Shown here piece after piece: positions 1 to 7,429 of a DNA stretch of 64,000 nucleotides. This stretch comes from CAZMRF01 sp964568735 (GTDB taxonomy: Bacteria; Acidobacteriota; Polarisedimenticolia; JACPZX01). The stretch lies in the NCBI GenBank assembly GCA_964568735.1, contig CAZMRF010000003.1, forward strand, positions 1-64,000, written 5' to 3'. How positions within the stretch are numbered: position 1 is the stretch's first letter; the number at the start of each line of letters is the position of its first letter. The translations under genes and the position numbers were made by a program. The notes under the pieces are model-generated. The model ran no database searches and was not told where the DNA came from. It worked only from the letters and a program-made list of their open reading frames with translations.

Positions 1-42
1 GCTGTGAACCACCCCGAATGACCGTTCTTCACGATAGCTCCT

Positions 43-627
43 CTACGAGGGCCTAACGCTCCGCTGCATGCGGTTGTTAGCCTGCAAGCAAACTATCCTT
101 CCTGTGACTGGATGCCAGCCCTCGAGCCCTCTGTCGGTTTGATGCTCGAGCGAGTCTACCAGCCCTCTGAAGTCCCCCCAGTGCCTTCGCGAGGGATGCG
201 GCCTCAGGCGATGACCGCTACACGTATCTCTCGACCCTCTGTTCCCACCAAGCAGACGGTAGCCAGTTCTGGCGAAGCGCTCGGCAACATCGCAATGGTC
301 CCAGTCGATGTACAGGGAGGGGTTGCGCTGGTCGAGCCAGGCATGGAAAAGCTCATGAAGGAACACTTCACTGAGAAAGGCCAGGCTGCACCTCGAACAG
401 GGAGACATCCGGATCTTGCCGGATGAGTAGCGCCCCGTTTCCACTAACAGCCCCCTGGGATTCAGACGTCGCGGCCGCACGGTCACGTGAAGTCTCCCGT
501 CGCGTGGATACAATCCGATGTCGTCCGCCCCAGCTTGGGGCAGGAGTGCTCCGAGCCCCATCATGCGTGCGGCGCCATGCCACAGCTCCCGCGGAACCTT
601 TTCTGTACTCAGATTTCGCAGTCGCAT
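43..627 (-). CDS. Cassette-borne hypothetical protein with HExxH motif
   Basis: A 194-residue protein of unknown function. The visible motifs are CSRC (residues 77-80), then HELFH (91-95) in a predicted helix, with a Glu at 116. This pattern resembles a zinc metallopeptidase core, but no family could be named. The start is an ATG with a purine-rich GAGGAAGAG stretch upstream. The gene lies between two attC-like sites on the same strand, and its last codons read through the downstream site, giving a C-terminus ending MQRSVRPS. That is typical of a mobile integron cassette gene. Catalysis is not shown; the HExxH could be chance. Confidence 0.6.
   Translation of the reverse strand: MRLRNLSTEKVPRELWHGAARMMGLGALLPQAGADDIGLYPRDGRLHVTVRPRRLNPRGLLVETGRYSSGKIRMSPCSRCSLAFLSEVFLHELFHAWLDQRNPSLYIDWDHCDVAERFARTGYRLLGGNRGSRDTCSGHRLRPHPSRRHWGDFRGLVDSLEHQTDRGLEGWHPVTGRIVCLQANNRMQRSVRPS
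51..82 (-). other. attC-like site, short form
   Basis: Read on the minus strand the site runs from GGCTAAC (82-76) to GTTAGGC (57-51), with the inner hairpin CCGC-ATGCA-GCGG. The outer arms pair at 6 of 7 positions. At 32 bp it is shorter than classical attC sites, so it may be a reduced form. Confidence 0.5.
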
Positions 628-659
628 CGCGACCTCAGCTCTTCCTCTTGCAGGCTAAC
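51..659 (-). mobile_element. Integron-type gene cassette
   Basis: On the minus strand the cassette begins with the core site GTTAGCC (659-653). It carries one gene with a ribosome-binding site right after the core, and ends in a hairpin site whose first element GGCTAAC (82-76) is the exact complement of its own starting core. The complementarity covers 13 bases (GTTAGCCTGCAAG at 76-88 against CTTGCAGGCTAAC at 647-659). Such complementarity is the hallmark of a cassette that has passed through a circular form. No integrase gene is in the window; the rest of the array would lie to the left of position 1 or was lost. Confidence 0.65.
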
Positions 660-710
660 GATAAGGCATTGATCCGTCGTGCGGAGCATGACGGATAAGG
701 CCGGTTGGAC
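653..710 (-). other. attC site of the neighbouring cassette
   Basis: On the minus strand the arms are GTCCAAC (710-704, matching RYYYAAC) and GTTAGCC (659-653). Between them an inner pair, TTATCCGTC and GACGGATCAA, leaves one unpaired extra base, as in classical attC sites. Length is about 58 bp, near the usual minimum. The right-hand cassette itself is not recognisable; 711-985 holds no convincing gene. Confidence 0.6.
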
Positions 711-985
711 TGAGCCGCTTGCGGCGAAGCCCAGCCCGTCGAGTCGGTCTTGGGGATTCTATCTTGACGGCACGATTGCGGGAAGCCCGGCGTGGGAGGC
801 TCGATGGGGACCAAGCAGAGGGGAGGTGAGGCGGCAGGATCGAGGGTGAGGAGCTTCTGAGAGCGTGAAGGGGCCTTCGTGGAGGCGGAACGCGATCGGG
901 AGGATCTCTGAGACGCAGGATGTCCCCGTCGCCCGCGAGGATGGAACGGGGCCGGCGAGGAGCAGACAAAGAGAGGCTGCAATCA

Positions 986-1357
986 TCAGGAGCTGTCGAA
1001 AACCGCCGGGGAGCGATTGGAGTGGTCGGCAGGGGCGAGGATCTGCGCCACGTGCAGACGGCCTTTCTTGTACAGGGGGCACAGGGCGATGTCGATGCCC
1101 GTCAGACGAAGCATCAGAGCCGCGGTCGGCTCGTTGCGCGGCTCTTCAGCGGGCGGAGGCTGGCCGAGGAGCTGCCGGCACAACGCGAGTCATTTGCGGC
1201 GGCCTCGGTGGGCGAGCAGCCCGAAGTGGCGGATGCGCGTGAAGCCTCTGGACAGCACGTGCAGGAGGAACCGCCGGATGAACTCGGTGACGCGTGCGGT
1301 ATGCCGGAAGCGGACCATTGGAATGTTGCGGTTCGGCGAGGGTTCTCTCGAGGGATG
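986..1357 (-). pseudogene. IS91-family (Y2) transposase remnant, C-terminal part
   Basis: Translation from 1357 leftward gives a stretch typical of the end of IS91-type transposases: TEFIRRFLLHVL, then FTRIRHFGLLAH, then a C-terminal CPLYKKGRLHVAQ-like segment that replaces the usual CP.C..G. It is broken by an in-frame TGA at 1192-1190 after GRRK, and upstream by a TAG at 1360-1358. The catalytic tyrosine region is missing. It is a decayed, 5'-truncated element next to the cassette. The family call is from motif memory, not a search. Confidence 0.65.
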
Positions 1358-1435
1358 CTATCGGCCGTACGGGTGCAACCGGACAGCAGAAGCCTCTGGC
1401 TGCCGCCAGACGCCGGTGACGGGCGGACGCGGGGC

Positions 1436-1756
1436 TCAGATCTCCGGGGGGTCCCGGCGGAGGAGGTGCGCGGCGCGGAGGGAGTCCTCCATCTCCTGGC
1501 GGACGCCTTCGAGCCACCTCAGCGCGCGGCCGCAATGGTCGCAGGATCCCTCGACGCTGGCGCAGGGAACGCCATCGGCCTGCGACTCGGGGCAGGCGGG
1601 CGACGAAGCCACCTGGATGGCCAGCGTCAGCCGCCGTTTCACCTCTGAGGGAGCGCCCTCGGGGAGCCGCTGGCGCAGATCGAGCAGCGCTTCGAGGTGC
1701 CGCGCGATGGACTCCGCCAGGGGAGCGGGGTCGGGAAGGAGAGGGGATGCCTGCAT
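1436..1756 (-). CDS. Hypothetical Cys-rich small protein
   Basis: A 106-residue soluble protein of unknown function. The start ATG at 1756 is chosen because GGAGG lies about 9 nt upstream. The N-terminal half is a leucine-rich helix (ARHLEALLDLRQRL). The C-terminal half has Cys residues in the pattern CPES...C...CDHC, which could bind a metal, followed by another amphipathic helix. It sits downstream of ccmF on the same strand but has its own sigma-54-type promoter at 1835-1821, so it is probably a separate unit. No homologue was recognised. Confidence 0.55.
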   Translation of the reverse strand: MQASPLLPDPAPLAESIARHLEALLDLRQRLPEGAPSEVKRRLTLAIQVASSPACPESQADGVPCASVEGSCDHCGRALRWLEGVRQEMEDSLRAAHLLRRDPPEI

Positions 1757-1820
1757 GACCGAGTTCCTCCGTGGACGCCTATCGGGTGCTCCCGTGAGCG
1801 GTCTCTGCAGTGAAGGAACA

Positions 1821-1835
1821 GCAAGCAGGGTGCCA
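1821..1835 (-). promoter_or_regulatory. Sigma-54 promoter (-24/-12)
   Basis: On the minus strand it reads TGGCACCCTGCTTGC, an exact match to TGGCAC-N5-TTGC with GG and GC ten bases apart. It lies 65 nt before the start codon at 1756. Confidence 0.75.
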
Positions 1836-1933
1836 GCCGAAAACGCCTCCCCGGGTCGCTGAAAAGGGTCAAGGCCGAAGAGGCCAGAGTGAATCGACCC
1901 ATCCCCGCGCACTCTCACGCGGTGAGAACGGAG

Positions 1934-4213
1934 TCAGGCCTTCGGAGCGGCACGCGATGCGATGGCGACCATCCCCGGGGGAACGGAGGCTGGCACGCTC
2001 CGCCGCAATGCCTGAGGACTCGGGAGGCCCGCAAGGGCCCGTGCCTCGCTGAAGCGCAGCCTCGCGGCGATGGCCGTTCCGGCCGACAGGATCACGATGC
2101 CCAGCCAGAGCGCATTGACCAGCGGCTTGTGGCTGACCTCCACGGAGAGCATCGCCGCCTTCGCGACCCCGCGCGGAGCGCGCAGCGTCACGCGGATCCT
2201 GCCGCTCTCGACCTGCATCCCCTCCAGGCGCGCCGCCGCGCCTCCGACCAGGGGAAGGTCCACCCAGGGGCTCGAGATCCCGTCAGCACCTGCCGTGAAC
2301 AGCAGATCGGTGCGCGCCGACTGATCCGCGCGCTGCACCTCGACCTCGGCGGCCACGCTGAACCCTTCGCCCCCCTGCTCGTGGGGCTTGAAGCTGATGA
2401 AGGTGATCCGGGTGTCGCCCCACTCGAGCGCCTGCCCTTTCACCAGCGTCACGGGCGTCACCGGATTCTCCGGGGGCTGGTACGAGACCGGGGCGATGTA
2501 GACGTCGGAGAGAAGGCTCCGCTCGATGTGAGGCCGCGCGATCATCGTGTCCCTTCGCTCGTCCTTGAACATGATGGGCATGGCCATGAAGCGGCCTCCG
2601 CCCGGCCCGGCCACCTCCACTTCGAAGTGGGCCTCCGCGCCGCTGAGGCCGGCCTTGTATCCGAGGAGAGTCATCTCGTGCCCCATGACGCTCACGGCCC
2701 GCTCCCCCTCGAGAACGGCCGGCTCAGACCTGTCGAAGGCCGAGGTCGTCACGATGCCGATGAGCATCAGGGCCAGGCCCGTGTGTGAAATGGCGGCGCC
2801 CGTGCCCGCGAGATGGCGCGCGGCCTGCCGCACGAGGCGGATGAGACTGGCTACGAGCGCGGCCACGGAGAGCGCGAGGAGAAGCAACACGAGGAAGCCG
2901 CCCTTCGGCCAGAGTCCGAAGAGAAGAGGCACGGCGGCGGCGAGGAAGCCGGCGGCGGCTCCCGCGAGCACCTGGCGGCCGAGCGCCTGCTTCAGGACCG
3001 GAGCCCACCCCATCAGGGGCGCCACGCTCAGGAGCGCGGCGATTCCGACTCCTATCGGCAGGCTCACCTGGTTGTAAAAGCCCGGCCCGGGCGAGGCCGG
3101 CGACCCGGCCATCGTGCTGATGATGGGCCACGAAGTCCCCATCACCAGGAGCGCCGTCCCTGCCATGAGCACGACCACGGCAAGCGGCATCATGGGCGAC
3201 AGGGAGAGGTCCCATCGGATCGCCGGGGGCGTGATCGTCTTCCACCTCCAGGTGAGCAACCCGGCGGGCAGGAGAGTCATCACGGCCAGCATGGCCATGA
3301 GGAAGGCGTTGATGCCTCCGTCGGCGAAGGAGTGGACCGAGAAGTCGGCGAGAACGCCGCTCCGTGTCAGGTAGGTGGAGTAGATGGCGAGCACGTAGGC
3401 CAGGGCGCCGAGCGCGAGGTTCGTGCGCCGCAGCGCACCCGTGGCCTTCTGCATCAGGAGTCCGTGGACGAGGGCGGCTGCGACGATCCAGGGCGCCAGC
3501 GAGGAGTTCTCGACGGGATCCCAGCCCCAGTAGCCTCCCCAGCCGAGGACCTTGTAGGCCCAGAAGCCGCCGATGAAGAGCCCGAGGCCCAGGGTCAGGG
3601 CGGAGATCAGAACCCACGGCATCACGCGCGGGACCCAGCTCTCGTCACGCTTCAGGGCCAGCGCGGCAAGCGACAGGGCGAAGGGGGCCGCGAGCGCGGC
3701 GTACCCGATGAAGACGATGGGAGGGTGGATGGCCATCCACGGATCGAGGAGCAGCGGGTTGAGCCCCGAGCCCTCGGGCGGCGCGGGCGAGGAGGCGAAG
3801 GGCTGCAGCTTGACGAGCAGCAGGAGGAAGAAGCTCTGCGGCACGAGCAGGAAGCTCATGGCGGCCGGCTCCCAGTCATCCCTCCGGGCGAGGAAGGCGA
3901 ACCCCACGAGCGCCTGCAACAGGGCCCACAGGAGGATCGTTCCCTCCTGCCCGGCCCAGAAGGCGGAGATCTTGTAGAGCACCGGCATCTGCCGCGACGA
4001 GTGGCCTGCCACGTAGGTCACGCTGAAATCGTCGGCGAGGATCGCGACGAGGAGCAGGACGCATGCCGCGGCGAGCAGCGCCGTCGCCGCGACGTGGAAA
4101 GCGCGCCCGAGGCGCACCGCGGCCCGTTGTCCCGACCAGGCCATGAGGTAGGCGGCGAGAGCGGCGCCCGTGGCGCCGAAGGCCGCGAAGACGAGGATCG
4201 CTCCGGTATTCAA
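1934..4213 (-). CDS. ccmF: Cytochrome c heme lyase subunit CcmF
   Basis: A polytopic inner-membrane protein of 759 residues that, in the system I maturation pathway, transfers heme from CcmE to apocytochromes c in the periplasm. The WWD signature is clear (WGGYWGWDPVEN), flanked by many hydrophobic segments and a large periplasmic C-terminal domain, as expected for CcmF/NrfE. The start is TTG at 4213, supported by GGAGGAAGG just upstream; no ATG fits. It follows the NtrC-type regulator by 24 bp, so the two are probably co-transcribed. No other ccm gene is in the window, so ccmF is separated from the rest of its pathway here. Confidence 0.93.
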   Translation of the reverse strand: MNTGAILVFAAFGATGAALAAYLMAWSGQRAAVRLGRAFHVAATALLAAACVLLLVAILADDFSVTYVAGHSSRQMPVLYKISAFWAGQEGTILLWALLQALVGFAFLARRDDWEPAAMSFLLVPQSFFLLLLVKLQPFASSPAPPEGSGLNPLLLDPWMAIHPPIVFIGYAALAAPFALSLAALALKRDESWVPRVMPWVLISALTLGLGLFIGGFWAYKVLGWGGYWGWDPVENSSLAPWIVAAALVHGLLMQKATGALRRTNLALGALAYVLAIYSTYLTRSGVLADFSVHSFADGGINAFLMAMLAVMTLLPAGLLTWRWKTITPPAIRWDLSLSPMMPLAVVVLMAGTALLVMGTSWPIISTMAGSPASPGPGFYNQVSLPIGVGIAALLSVAPLMGWAPVLKQALGRQVLAGAAAGFLAAAVPLLFGLWPKGGFLVLLLLALSVAALVASLIRLVRQAARHLAGTGAAISHTGLALMLIGIVTTSAFDRSEPAVLEGERAVSVMGHEMTLLGYKAGLSGAEAHFEVEVAGPGGGRFMAMPIMFKDERRDTMIARPHIERSLLSDVYIAPVSYQPPENPVTPVTLVKGQALEWGDTRITFISFKPHEQGGEGFSVAAEVEVQRADQSARTDLLFTAGADGISSPWVDLPLVGGAAARLEGMQVESGRIRVTLRAPRGVAKAAMLSVEVSHKPLVNALWLGIVILSAGTAIAARLRFSEARALAGLPSPQALRRSVPASVPPGMVAIASRAAPKA

Positions 4214-4237
4214 GGTCCTTCCTCCGCGAGCCTCCCC

Positions 4238-5611
4238 TCAGAGGAGGCCGTATTTCTTCATCTTGTAGCGGAGGGCGTCCCTCGAGATGCTGAGGAGGCG
4301 GGCGGCGCGGGTCTGGTTGCCCTTGGTCTTGTCCAGGGCCTGCTTGACCATCTCGTGCTCGATGTCCTTGAGCGGGAACCCCGCATCCGGAAGCTGGAAG
4401 CCGTTCGGCACGATCGCGGGGCTGGCCTGCGACGGCTCGCGGATTTCACGCGGGAGGTCCGCCACCGTCAGCTCCGGCTTGTTCTCGAGGATCATCGCGC
4501 GCTCGATCACGTTCCTGAGCTCTCTCACGTTGCCGGGCCACGAGTAGCTCATGAGCTGATCGAGGCCTTCGCGTGTGACGCCCTTCGTCGATTTCTTGAA
4601 TTCCTGGTTGAAGCCGTCGATGAAGTGGTTGACGAGGTTCGGAATGTCCTCCCTGCGCGCCCTGAGCGGCGGGAGGTTGATGGGTATTACTTTCAAGCGG
4701 TAATAGAGGTCCTCCCGGAATCTGCCGTCCTGGACGGCCTTGCTCAGGTCCCTGTTGGTCGCGGCGATGATGCGGACGTCCACCGTGATGTCCTTGACGC
4801 CGCCGACGCGCTTGAAGGTCTTCTCCTGAAGGAAACGAAGCACCTTGGCCTGGAGGAGGACGCCCATGTCACCGATCTCGTCGAGGAAGACAGTGCCCTG
4901 CTCGGCCAGCTCGAAGAGCCCCTTCTTGAGCGTGCGGGCGTCCGTGAAGGAGCCCCGCTCGTGGCCCATCAGCTCGGATTCCAGCAGCGTCTCGGGCAGC
5001 GCGGAGCACGTGATGTTCATGAAGGGCCGGTTGGCCCGGCCGGAGGCGTAGTGGATCGCCTTGGCCACGAGGTCCTTGCCGGTCCCGGACTCGCCCGTGA
5101 TGAGCACGGTCGTGGCCTGGCTCTTCGCGATCTTCTCGATGAGCTCGAAGACCTCGACCATCGCGGGGCTCTCGCCGATGATGCTGGAGAGCCCGTAGCG
5201 CTTCTGCTGCTCGGAGCGGTGCTGGCGCACCTCGCGGCGCAGGCGGCTCGACTCCAGAGCGCGCCCGATGGTCACCACCATCTCGTCGTGGTTGAAGGGC
5301 TTGTTGATGTAGTCGTAGGCGCCGAGCTTGATCGCCTCCACTGCGGAATCGACGCTGCTGTAGGCGGTCATGAGGATGACCGGCGTCTCCGGGTGGTCGG
5401 TCATGGTCTTGCGCAGGACGTCCAGGCCGGTCATGTCGGGGAGCCGGTAGTCGAGGAGGATCAGGTCGATCAGCTCCTCCTTGAGGATCCCCAGCCCGCC
5501 ACCACCCGTGTCGGCCTCGAAGACCTCGTAGTCTTCCTTCTTGAGCCGCTCCTTGAGCGACCAGCGCACGAGCTTCTCGTCCTCGACGATCAGGACCCTC
5601 TCGTTCGACAT
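4238..5611 (-). CDS. NtrC-family sigma-54-dependent response regulator
   Basis: A 457-residue cytoplasmic activator. Residues 1-120 are a receiver with phospho-acceptor Asp54. An AAA+ domain follows, with Walker A GESGTGKD (173-180) and Walker B VFLDE (241-245). A Fis-type helix-turn-helix ends the protein (from about residue 430, GNQTRAARLL...). The sigma-54 contact loop, usually GAFTGA, is GSFTDA here (220-225). The ATG at 5611 is chosen because GGAGGT lies 11 nt upstream; a GTG 18 nt earlier would overlap that site. It is transcribed with ccmF and has a sigma-54-type promoter at 5724-5710. It is probably phosphorylated by one of the kinases upstream. Confidence 0.93.
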   Translation of the reverse strand: MSNERVLIVEDEKLVRWSLKERLKKEDYEVFEADTGGGGLGILKEELIDLILLDYRLPDMTGLDVLRKTMTDHPETPVILMTAYSSVDSAVEAIKLGAYDYINKPFNHDEMVVTIGRALESSRLRREVRQHRSEQQKRYGLSSIIGESPAMVEVFELIEKIAKSQATTVLITGESGTGKDLVAKAIHYASGRANRPFMNITCSALPETLLESELMGHERGSFTDARTLKKGLFELAEQGTVFLDEIGDMGVLLQAKVLRFLQEKTFKRVGGVKDITVDVRIIAATNRDLSKAVQDGRFREDLYYRLKVIPINLPPLRARREDIPNLVNHFIDGFNQEFKKSTKGVTREGLDQLMSYSWPGNVRELRNVIERAMILENKPELTVADLPREIREPSQASPAIVPNGFQLPDAGFPLKDIEHEMVKQALDKTKGNQTRAARLLSISRDALRYKMKKYGLL

Positions 5612-5709
5612 CGCTGTACCCACCTCCACTCCTCAGGGGTTGGTCTGTCCGCCCCGGTCCCCGGCGGCGCGCGATTCAGTCGCCGCACCGGGTGTCACAC
5701 CTGCCTTAG

Positions 5710-5724
5710 GCAACGGAGATGCCA
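5710..5724 (-). promoter_or_regulatory. Sigma-54 promoter of the NtrC-ccmF unit
   Basis: The minus strand reads TGGCATCTCCGTTGC, one mismatch from TGGCAC-N5-TTGC, 99 nt before the regulator's ATG and downstream of the terminator at 5811-5784. An NtrC-type gene with a sigma-54 promoter could be self-activating. Confidence 0.6.
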
Positions 5725-5783
5725 GCGGGGAGGGGGGCCGCGGCTGCGCTGGGACGGCGTAAGTTCTTGTCCGGAAAAGAATA

Positions 5784-5811
5784 ACCCCTCCGGTTCGCTC
5801 CCGGAGGGGTG
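5784..5811 (-). terminator. Rho-independent terminator after the kinase-cytochrome gene
   Basis: Perfect 10-bp stem ACCCCTCCGG / CCGGAGGGGT with a short loop, followed on the minus strand by TTATTCTTTT. It separates the kinase-cytochrome transcript from the regulator-ccmF unit. Confidence 0.85.
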
Positions 5812-5840
5812 AGTGTATGACCTCAGATGCGCTATTTCAC

Positions 5841-6344
5841 TCAGTCCCAGTGCTTGATCTTCTCCTTCGAGGCCGCGAAGTCGAACCCCTTGAAGTTCGG
5901 GCTCTTCGCGTTGTGGCAGTTCAGGCAGGTCTTCTCGTCGGGAAGGGTCAATCCTGCTGCCAGGGACGCCTTTCGTGCTCCCGCGGGGTCATCTGCGTAG
6001 GCCTTCTTGCTCATGATCTTCATGTTCTTGTACTCGCTTCCGGGTCCATGGCAGGCCTCGCACTGGACTCCCTTCATGTCGGCGCCTTCGGCGGCCGGCT
6101 TTCCCTGCCCCGTGGTGTGGCAGGAGAGGCACTCGGCCTTCGTCTGCTCCTCGGGCTTCAGCTTGTCGAAGGCCCCCGCGTGCTTCGATTCCATCCAGAT
6201 TTTGTGCTCGGACATGTGGCAGGTCTTGCACTTGGCCACGCCGACGTACTGGTACCCTTCGGCCAGGAGAAGACCGCCTGTCAGGCCGAGCACGGCCACG
6301 AGCGCGGCGACGGCAACTCTCACTCCGGCGTTCTTCCTCTTCAT
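5841..6344 (-). CDS. Tetraheme cytochrome c554-like protein, nested with own start
   Basis: The C-terminal 167 residues of the preceding frame form a complete exported cytochrome: a lysine/arginine-rich start (MKRK), a hydrophobic segment at about 8-28, and four CxxCH heme sites at 39-43, 72-76, 95-99 and 140-144. The spacing resembles the cytochrome c554 family. Its ATG at 6344 has a perfect AGGAGG at 6358-6353, 8 nt upstream, so it is likely translated alone as a periplasmic electron carrier, besides or instead of the fusion. Either the kinase gene lost its stop or two genes have truly fused; the sequence alone cannot decide. Confidence 0.75.
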   Translation of the reverse strand: MKRKNAGVRVAVAALVAVLGLTGGLLLAEGYQYVGVAKCKTCHMSEHKIWMESKHAGAFDKLKPEEQTKAECLSCHTTGQGKPAAEGADMKGVQCEACHGPGSEYKNMKIMSKKAYADDPAGARKASLAAGLTLPDEKTCLNCHNAKSPNFKGFDFAASKEKIKHWD

Positions 6345-7295
6345 CTGGACTTCCTCCTGGACTCGGGATTGGGGCTCGGCGGGCAGAATCAACGTCACGG
6401 TGGTTCCGGATCCGGGCTCACTCGCGAGGTCGACGGCTCCATTATGAGCTTCGACGATCGTCCGCACAATGGGCAGGCCCAGGCCCGTCCCCCGCACCTT
6501 CGTCGTGAAGAAGGGCTCGAAAGCGCGCAGTTTCGTCTCCTCGGGCATCCCGCAGCCGGTGTCTTGGAAGCGGATCCGGATCCGCTCATCCTTGCGATCC
6601 GTCGTAACTCGTAGCCTGCCTCCGCGCTCCATGGCCTGAAGGGCGTTGATCACGAGGTTGCTGAAGGCTTGTTCCATGCGGCCGGCGTCCACCAAGGCGC
6701 GGAGATCCTCAGGTGAGAATCTCGATTCGATCTTCTTCCCCTCGGCCTCGGCGACTGGCGCCGCGCTCGCGAGGACCCGCGCCAGAACCGTGTGCAGGTT
6801 CGTGCGTGAGGTGTGGAGGGTGCCCGGCCGGGCGTAGCTCATGAGGTCGTTCACGATGTGCGCGATGCGCGTCACTTGAAGATCGAACTCCTCGCTGAGC
6901 CCTTCCGGCAGCTCCTTCCACGCGGCGCTGCGCTTGAGGACCTGGACCGTTCCGGAGATCCCGGCCAGCGCGTTGCGCACCTCGTGGGCGATGCTCGCGG
7001 CAGCCTCACCGATGGCCGCGAGCTTCTCGGCCTGGATGAGCCTGGCCTCCAGCTCCTTCTCGCTCTCCCGATGCACGGCCTCGTATTGCCGCCGGTGCCT
7101 GAGCATCAGCCAGGCAGCCAGCGCCGACATGATGGCGGCGGTGGTGATTCCCCTGAGGAAGTAGAAGACCGCCAGGTCGGAAGCCGGATTGATGGACTTC
7201 AGCGTGGTCTCCGCCACCTCCCAGGCCGTGTAGATCCCGATCATGACCACGGCCAGCAGGCCGACGATGCGGAAGATGCTCATCTTCAAATTCAT
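5841..7295 (-). CDS. Sensor histidine kinase fused in frame to a tetraheme cytochrome c
   Basis: A 484-residue open frame. Residues 1-70 have two membrane segments (about 9-25 and 47-65). A HisKA domain has His104 in the IAHEVRN box, followed by a HATPase domain with N box, DTGCGMPEE and GTGLGLPIV. The kinase would normally end near residue 315. Instead the frame runs with no stop into a complete exported cytochrome (see 5841-6344). The ATG at 7295 is chosen because it lies 17 nt from the -12 element of a consensus sigma-54 promoter; an ATG 12 nt further in is an alternative. No partner regulator follows directly. As one polypeptide the heme part would follow a third membrane helix and could reach the periplasm. 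Confidence 0.8.
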   Translation of the reverse strand: MNLKMSIFRIVGLLAVVMIGIYTAWEVAETTLKSINPASDLAVFYFLRGITTAAIMSALAAWLMLRHRRQYEAVHRESEKELEARLIQAEKLAAIGEAAASIAHEVRNALAGISGTVQVLKRSAAWKELPEGLSEEFDLQVTRIAHIVNDLMSYARPGTLHTSRTNLHTVLARVLASAAPVAEAEGKKIESRFSPEDLRALVDAGRMEQAFSNLVINALQAMERGGRLRVTTDRKDERIRIRFQDTGCGMPEETKLRAFEPFFTTKVRGTGLGLPIVRTIVEAHNGAVDLASEPGSGTTVTLILPAEPQSRVQEEVQMKRKNAGVRVAVAALVAVLGLTGGLLLAEGYQYVGVAKCKTCHMSEHKIWMESKHAGAFDKLKPEEQTKAECLSCHTTGQGKPAAEGADMKGVQCEACHGPGSEYKNMKIMSKKAYADDPAGARKASLAAGLTLPDEKTCLNCHNAKSPNFKGFDFAASKEKIKHWD

Positions 7296-7311
7296 GCCGA
7301 GCCCATGGATG

Positions 7312-7326
7312 GCAACGCGCGTGCCA
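7312..7326 (-). promoter_or_regulatory. Sigma-54 promoter of the kinase-cytochrome gene
   Basis: The minus strand reads TGGCACGCGCGTTGC, an exact consensus match. The -12 GC is 17 nt from the ATG at 7295, which predicts a leader of only about five nucleotides. Confidence 0.75.
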
Positions 7327-7429
7327 GCACCGGACGGCCACGAGGTCGGCACATCTGCTTGGTCGCAAAGGGGTTATGGTTTCAGCCCGCGAGCGGGATT
7401 TCCCGCAACTGCGTCCTGCGGCCCACTCG

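Noticed and set aside
759..986. Small minus-strand ORF with a signal-peptide-like start directly overlapping the transposase stop
   Set aside because: No ribosome-binding site, proline/serine-rich low-complexity remainder, and it lies in decayed mobile DNA; probably chance.
5784..5811. Terminator for a plus-strand transcript
   Set aside because: The T-run follows the stem only on the minus strand, and no plus-strand gene ends here.
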